This document shows positions 60,676 through 64,000 of a stretch of DNA of 64,000 nucleotides, piece after piece. Source of the DNA: Variovorax davisae (GTDB taxonomy: Bacteria; Pseudomonadota; Gammaproteobacteria; Burkholderiales; Burkholderiaceae_C); NCBI RefSeq assembly GCF_030316845.1, contig NZ_JASZYS010000016.1, positions 1 through 64,000 of the forward strand. Direction: 5' to 3'. The notes beneath the pieces are model-generated. The model was not told where the DNA came from and did not search any database. It saw only the letters and a list, made by a program, of their open reading frames with translations. The first letter of the stretch is position 1; every line of letters begins with the position of its first letter. The position numbers were made by a program, and so were the translations under genes.

Positions 60676-61890
60676 ATGACTTCTTCCCACCAGCCGCTCA
60701 GCATCCAGCGGGTGCTCATCTGCGGCGCCCTCATCGTCACCCTGTCGATGGGCGTTCGCCATGGCTTCGGGCTGTGGCTGCAACCGATCACCCAGGACCA
60801 GGGCTGGACCCGCCAGGCCTTCTCGCTGGCGCTGGCGATCCAGAACCTGTCGTGGGGCATCGTCGGCGTCTTCGCCGGCATGCTGGCCGACAAGTTCGGC
60901 GCGCTCAAGGTCATGGTGGCCGGCGCCGTCTTCTACGCGCTGGGGCTGGCCGGCATGGCGCTGTCGCACACGCCGCTGATGTTCGCCCTGACCGCCGGCG
61001 TGCTGATCGGGGCCGCCCAGGCCGGCACCACCTACGCGGTGATCTACGGCGTCATCGGGCGCCAGATCCCGGCCGAGCGCCGCTCCTGGGCGATGGGCGT
61101 GGCGGCCGCGGCCGGCTCCTTCGGCCAGTTCCTCATGGTGCCGGTCGAGGGGCAGCTGATCGCCCGGCTCGGCTGGCAGACGGCGCTGCTGGCGCTGGCG
61201 GCCCTGGCGCTGCTGATCATCCCGCTGGCCTTCTCGCTGCGCGAGCCGCGGCTCGCCGCCGCCGGCGGCCAGCGCGACCAGACCATCCTGCAGGCGGTGC
61301 AGGAAGCCTTCAGGTACCCGAGCTTCGTGCTGCTGATGGCGGGCTACTTCGTCTGCGGCTTCCAGCTGGCCTTCATCGGCATCCACATGCCGAGCTACCT
61401 GCGCGACAAGGGGCTCTCGCCCGAGGTCGCCAGCTATGCGCTGGCGCTGATCGGCCTGTTCAACATCTTCGGCACCTACACGGCCGGGGCGCTCGGCGCC
61501 CGGCTGGCCAAGCGCAAGCTGCTGGCGGCCATCTACCTGAGCCGGGCGGCGGCGATCGGGCTGTTCCTGCTGGTGCCGCTGTCGCCGCTGTCGGTCTATG
61601 TGTTCGCCGCGGCGATGGGCTTCCTGTGGCTGTCGACCGTGCCGCTGACCAGCGGCATCGTGGCCCAGATCTTCGGCGTCGCCCACCTCTCGATGCTGGG
61701 CGGCTTCGTCTTCCTGAGCCACCAGGTCGGCTCCTTCCTCGGCGTCTGGCTCGGCGGCTACCTGTACGACCGCCTGGGCAGCTACGACCTGGTCTGGTAC
61801 CTCGCGATCGCGCTCGGCGTCATGGCGGCGCTGGTCAACCTGCCGGTCAAGGAGGCGGCCATCGTGCGGCCTCGGCTCCAGCCCGCCTGA
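60676..61890 (+). CDS. MFS transporter
   Basis: This 404-residue protein has twelve predicted membrane helices. The first-half loop motif is GMLADKFGALKVM, and a central basic loop (EPRLAAAGGQRDQ) joins the two halves. The pattern resembles the oxalate/formate antiporter-like MFS group, whose members move small carboxylates, but the substrate is not predictable here. The start at 60676 directly follows the GC-rich repeat region. The stop is 3 bp before a 46-residue membrane peptide. Confidence 0.88.
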   Translation: MTSSHQPLSIQRVLICGALIVTLSMGVRHGFGLWLQPITQDQGWTRQAFSLALAIQNLSWGIVGVFAGMLADKFGALKVMVAGAVFYALGLAGMALSHTPLMFALTAGVLIGAAQAGTTYAVIYGVIGRQIPAERRSWAMGVAAAAGSFGQFLMVPVEGQLIARLGWQTALLALAALALLIIPLAFSLREPRLAAAGGQRDQTILQAVQEAFRYPSFVLLMAGYFVCGFQLAFIGIHMPSYLRDKGLSPEVASYALALIGLFNIFGTYTAGALGARLAKRKLLAAIYLSRAAAIGLFLLVPLSPLSVYVFAAAMGFLWLSTVPLTSGIVAQIFGVAHLSMLGGFVFLSHQVGSFLGVWLGGYLYDRLGSYDLVWYLAIALGVMAALVNLPVKEAAIVRPRLQPA

Positions 61891-61893
61891 GCC

Positions 61894-62034
61894 ATGTCCC
61901 GGATCGCGCACCACCGCCTCGTCCGGGCCGCCTGGCTCGGCGCCGCCGCGCTGGCGCTGGCCGGGGTCTTCGCGCTCTACACCCGGCCGGCCTTCCTGGT
62001 CACGCTGGTGGACCAGATCTGGGCCTGCTTTTGA
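61894..62034 (+). CDS. 46-residue single-helix membrane peptide
   Basis: An ATG 3 bp after the MFS stop opens a frame of 46 codons: a basic N-terminus (MSRIAHHRLVRAA), one hydrophobic helix (WLGAAALALAGVFALYT) and a short tail ending in WACF. Its TGA overlaps the TTG start of the methyltransferase by 4 bp. The tight coupling on both sides argues that it is a real gene, though no family is recognised. It may be a short regulator or partner of the MFS protein. Confidence 0.6.
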   Translation: MSRIAHHRLVRAAWLGAAALALAGVFALYTRPAFLVTLVDQIWACF

Positions 62035-62582
62035 ACCACGCGACGCTGGCCCCTTCGCCCTGGATCGTGCGCTGGTCGCACCTGCTGGCACCGGGCGCCG
62101 ACATGCTCGACGTGGCCTGCGGCAGCGGCCGCCACATGCGCTGGTTCGCCGAGCGGGGCCACCCGGCCACCGGCGTCGACCGGTCCCGCGAGGCGATCGA
62201 CGCCGCGGCGACCTTCGGCCATGCCCTGCTGGCCGACATCGAGTCGGGACCCTGGCCTTTCGAGGGCCAGCGCTTCGGGGCGGTGGTCGTCACCAACTAC
62301 CTCTGGCGCCCGCGCCTGGCGGACATCGTCGCGGCGGTCGCGCCCGGCGGCGTTTTGCTTTATGAAACCTTCGCCGCAGGCAACGAGCAGGTGGGGAAGC
62401 CGTCCCGGCCTGATTTCCTGCTCCAGCCCGGCGAATTGCTGGCCGCCTGCACCGGGCTGCGGGTGGTCGCGTACGAGGACGGCTTCCTGGGCGAACCCGA
62501 GCGTTTCGTCCAGCGGATCGCCGCCATCCGCCCGCAGGCCGCCCCGGCCACGCCGCCCCGACATCTGCTCCAAGCCCCCTAG
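62031..62582 (+). CDS. Class I SAM-dependent methyltransferase
   Basis: This 183-residue Rossmann-fold protein has motif I MLDVACGSGRHMRWFAERG, an acidic ribose contact GVDRS, and motif IV GAVVVTNYLWRP. It looks like a TehB/UbiG-like small-molecule methyltransferase and the acceptor is unknown. The only start consistent with the fold is a TTG at 62031, which overlaps the preceding stop (TTGA). It ends 77 bp before dapA. Confidence 0.82.
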   Translation: MNHATLAPSPWIVRWSHLLAPGADMLDVACGSGRHMRWFAERGHPATGVDRSREAIDAAATFGHALLADIESGPWPFEGQRFGAVVVTNYLWRPRLADIVAAVAPGGVLLYETFAAGNEQVGKPSRPDFLLQPGELLAACTGLRVVAYEDGFLGEPERFVQRIAAIRPQAAPATPPRHLLQAP

Positions 62583-62659
62583 CCGGGGCCGGCCGTGTCG
62601 AAGGACGGGGCCAGGTCAGTAGAATGGCTGCTTTTCGGGCAACCCACAAAGAGATTCCC

Positions 62660-63550
62660 TTGGAGCAACTGACAGGTAGCATCGTTGCGCTCGTCACGCC
62701 GATGCACGACGACGGCAGTGTCGACTATCCCGCCCTGCGCCGGCTGATCGACTGGCACATCGACGAAGGCACCGATTGTCTCGGCGTCGTCGGCACCACC
62801 GGCGAATCGCCGACGGTCGACGTCGAAGAGCACTGCGAGATCATCCGCGTCTCGGTCGAGCAGGCGCGCGGCCGCGTGCCCGTGATGGCCGGCTGCGGCG
62901 CGAATTCCACCAAGGAAGCGATCGAGCTCGCCAAATACGCCCGCGGCGTGGGCGCCGATTGCCAGCTCCAGGTGGTGCCCTACTACAACAAGCCGACCCA
63001 GGAAGGCCAGTACCAGCACTTCAAGGCGATCGCCGAAGCGGTGGGCGACCTGCCGACGGTACTCTACAACGTGCCCGGCCGCACGGTGGCGGACATGGCG
63101 CACGACACGGTGCTGCGGCTGGCGCAGTTGCCCGGCATCATCGGCATCAAGGAAGCCACCGGCAACATCGAACGCGCCCAGTGGCTGATCCGCGAGCTGC
63201 CGAAGAGCTTCGCCGTCTATTCCGGCGACGACCCGACCGCGGTCGCGCTGATGCTGTGCGGCGGCCAGGGCAACATCAGCGTCACGGCCAACGTGGCGCC
63301 GCGCAAGATGCACGAACTGTGCGTCGCGGCGATCGCCGGCGACGTCCGGCGGGCCATGCAGATCCAGTTCGAACTGATGCCGCTGCACCGCAACCTGTTC
63401 GTCGAACCCAATCCGATTCCGGTCAAGTGGGCGATGGCACGGCTCGGCCTGTGCGGCGGCGCGCTGCGGCTGCCGCTCACCGAGTTGGCCGAAGGCGGCC
63501 GGCCGGTGGTCGAAGCCGCACTGCGCGCCAGCGGCCTGCTCAAGGATTGA
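62660..63550 (+). CDS. dapA: 4-hydroxy-tetrahydrodipicolinate synthase
   Basis: This 296-residue TIM-barrel aldolase has Schiff-base lysine K164 in GIKEATG, Y136 and R141 in LYNVPGRT, and the threonines of VVGTTGESPT at 47-48. It condenses pyruvate with aspartate semialdehyde, the first committed step of lysine and diaminopimelate synthesis. I take the TTG at 62660 as the start, because the protein then begins MEQLTGSIVALVTPM as in homologues. An ATG at 62624 would add 12 residues. A TAGAAT box near 62615 could be its -10 element. Confidence 0.93.
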   Translation: MEQLTGSIVALVTPMHDDGSVDYPALRRLIDWHIDEGTDCLGVVGTTGESPTVDVEEHCEIIRVSVEQARGRVPVMAGCGANSTKEAIELAKYARGVGADCQLQVVPYYNKPTQEGQYQHFKAIAEAVGDLPTVLYNVPGRTVADMAHDTVLRLAQLPGIIGIKEATGNIERAQWLIRELPKSFAVYSGDDPTAVALMLCGGQGNISVTANVAPRKMHELCVAAIAGDVRRAMQIQFELMPLHRNLFVEPNPIPVKWAMARLGLCGGALRLPLTELAEGGRPVVEAALRASGLLKD

Positions 63551-63567
63551 CCCCACCTTTACCAGCG

Positions 63568-63630
63568 GGCGTTCGCGAACGCCGGCAACCTTTTGCCCGC
63601 AGCCCGCTCAGAGAGAGCGGGCACGTGCCC
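63568..63630. other. Cluster of inverted repeats between dapA and bamC
   Basis: The 116-bp gap holds four structures: a perfect 16-bp palindrome GGCGTTCGCGAACGCC (63568-63583), a GGCAA/TTGCC stem (63584-63597), an 8-bp stem GCCCGCTC/GAGCGGGC with 5-base loop (63602-63622), and the palindrome GGGCACGTGCCC (63619-63630). None is followed by a T run, so a simple terminator is unlikely. Confidence 0.55.
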
Positions 63631-63666
63631 ACCGATCGAGCTCAACATTCCAAAAGGAAGTAGACG

Positions 63667-64000
63667 TTGAAAACCATTTCGCGATTCGCATTGCTGGCCC
63701 TGGTCGCCAGTCTCGCCGCCTGCTCGGCCCTCGAGAGCGACAAGATCGACTACAAGAGCGCCGGCAAGGCCCCGACGCTCGAGGTCCCGCCCGACCTGAC
63801 CCAGCTGTCGCGCGACAACCGCTACGCGGTGCCGGGCGGCGCGGTCACGGCCAACTCCTACCAGGCCGGCCTGGCCAATGCGCCCAGCCTGCCGACCGCG
63901 GTCAGCTCGGTCGGCGACGTGAAGATGGAGCGCGCGGGCACGCAGCGCTGGCTCATCGTCAACCGCTCGGCCGACCAGCTCTGGGAACCGGTGCGCGACT
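63667..64000 (+). CDS. bamC: Outer membrane assembly lipoprotein BamC, 5' part
   Basis: The first 111 codons are present. A TTG start at 63667 follows an AAGGAAG ribosome site. The signal ends in a lipobox with the lipidated cysteine at residue 19 (SLAAC). Then come DKIDYKSAGKAPTLEVPPDLTQL, the hallmark of BamC (NlpB), and the beginning of the first folded domain (WLIVNRSADQLWEPVRD). BamC is a lipoprotein of the BAM complex that inserts outer-membrane beta-barrel proteins. dapA followed by bamC is a conserved order. The gene runs off the right edge. Confidence 0.9.
   Translation, partial: MKTISRFALLALVASLAACSALESDKIDYKSAGKAPTLEVPPDLTQLSRDNRYAVPGGAVTANSYQAGLANAPSLPTAVSSVGDVKMERAGTQRWLIVNRSADQLWEPVRD

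Overview
The window reads as chromosomal DNA of a high-GC betaproteobacterium, most likely a Comamonadaceae member close to Variovorax. This is an inference from gene content and arrangement, not from a marker gene. The clues are the divergent glpR-glpK / glpD-glpSTPQUV glycerol locus, a Bug-type (TctC) solute receptor, a parC/parE pair with a GC-rich hairpin repeat upstream, and dapA followed by bamC. Coding density is very high and many neighbours overlap by 4 bp (ATGA, GTGA, TTGA). I see no rRNA, tRNA, CRISPR array, insertion sequence or prophage, and no gene-free stretch longer than about 235 bp.

Layout. 1-2.5 kb: 5' end of etfB, an MscS channel and a histone-deacetylase-like hydrolase (minus strand). 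2.5-8.3 kb: moxR, a DUF58 gene, a membrane transglutaminase (TgpA type), an MltB-type lytic transglycosylase and an HD-like hydrolase (plus). 8.3-10.6 kb: flavodoxin-like protein, serine beta-lactamase-like hydrolase and SRPBCC protein (minus). 10.7-20.7 kb: complete glycerol uptake and catabolism, with glpD and the glpSTPQUV ABC importer on the minus strand, and glpR and glpK on the plus strand.

20.7-33.2 kb: two clusters of predicted peptide-bond-forming genes. One is an alpha-E gene with a circularly permuted ATP-grasp gene. The other is a transglutaminase-DUF2126 protein, an ATP-grasp-alpha-E fusion and a second transglutaminase. comEC lies between them. This is the best candidate here for a poorly described biosynthetic system. 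33.2-36.8 kb: RidA, an Lrp-type regulator, and an aldehyde dehydrogenase / saccharopine-dehydrogenase-like pair that fits oxidation of lysine through piperideine-6-carboxylate. 37.0-41.5 kb: a Crp/Fnr regulator divergent from an operon of a class V aminotransferase-fold enzyme, an SRPBCC-like protein, a Bug receptor, a RidA homologue lacking the usual arginine, and a cyclase/kynurenine-formamidase-like hydrolase.

41.6-48.3 kb: one long minus-strand unit with a LacI regulator, a 2-hydroxyacid dehydrogenase, a KDG-type kinase, a TIM-barrel isomerase and a polar amino acid type ABC importer. A perfect 14-bp LacI-type palindrome lies at its promoter. 48.4-54.9 kb: a CorA-like protein, a very large membrane patatin and a metallo-beta-lactamase-fold lipoprotein. 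54.9-60.5 kb: a small membrane protein, parC, a lytic transglycosylase and parE. 60.5-64 kb: a repeat element, an MFS transporter, a 46-residue membrane peptide, a methyltransferase, dapA and the start of bamC.
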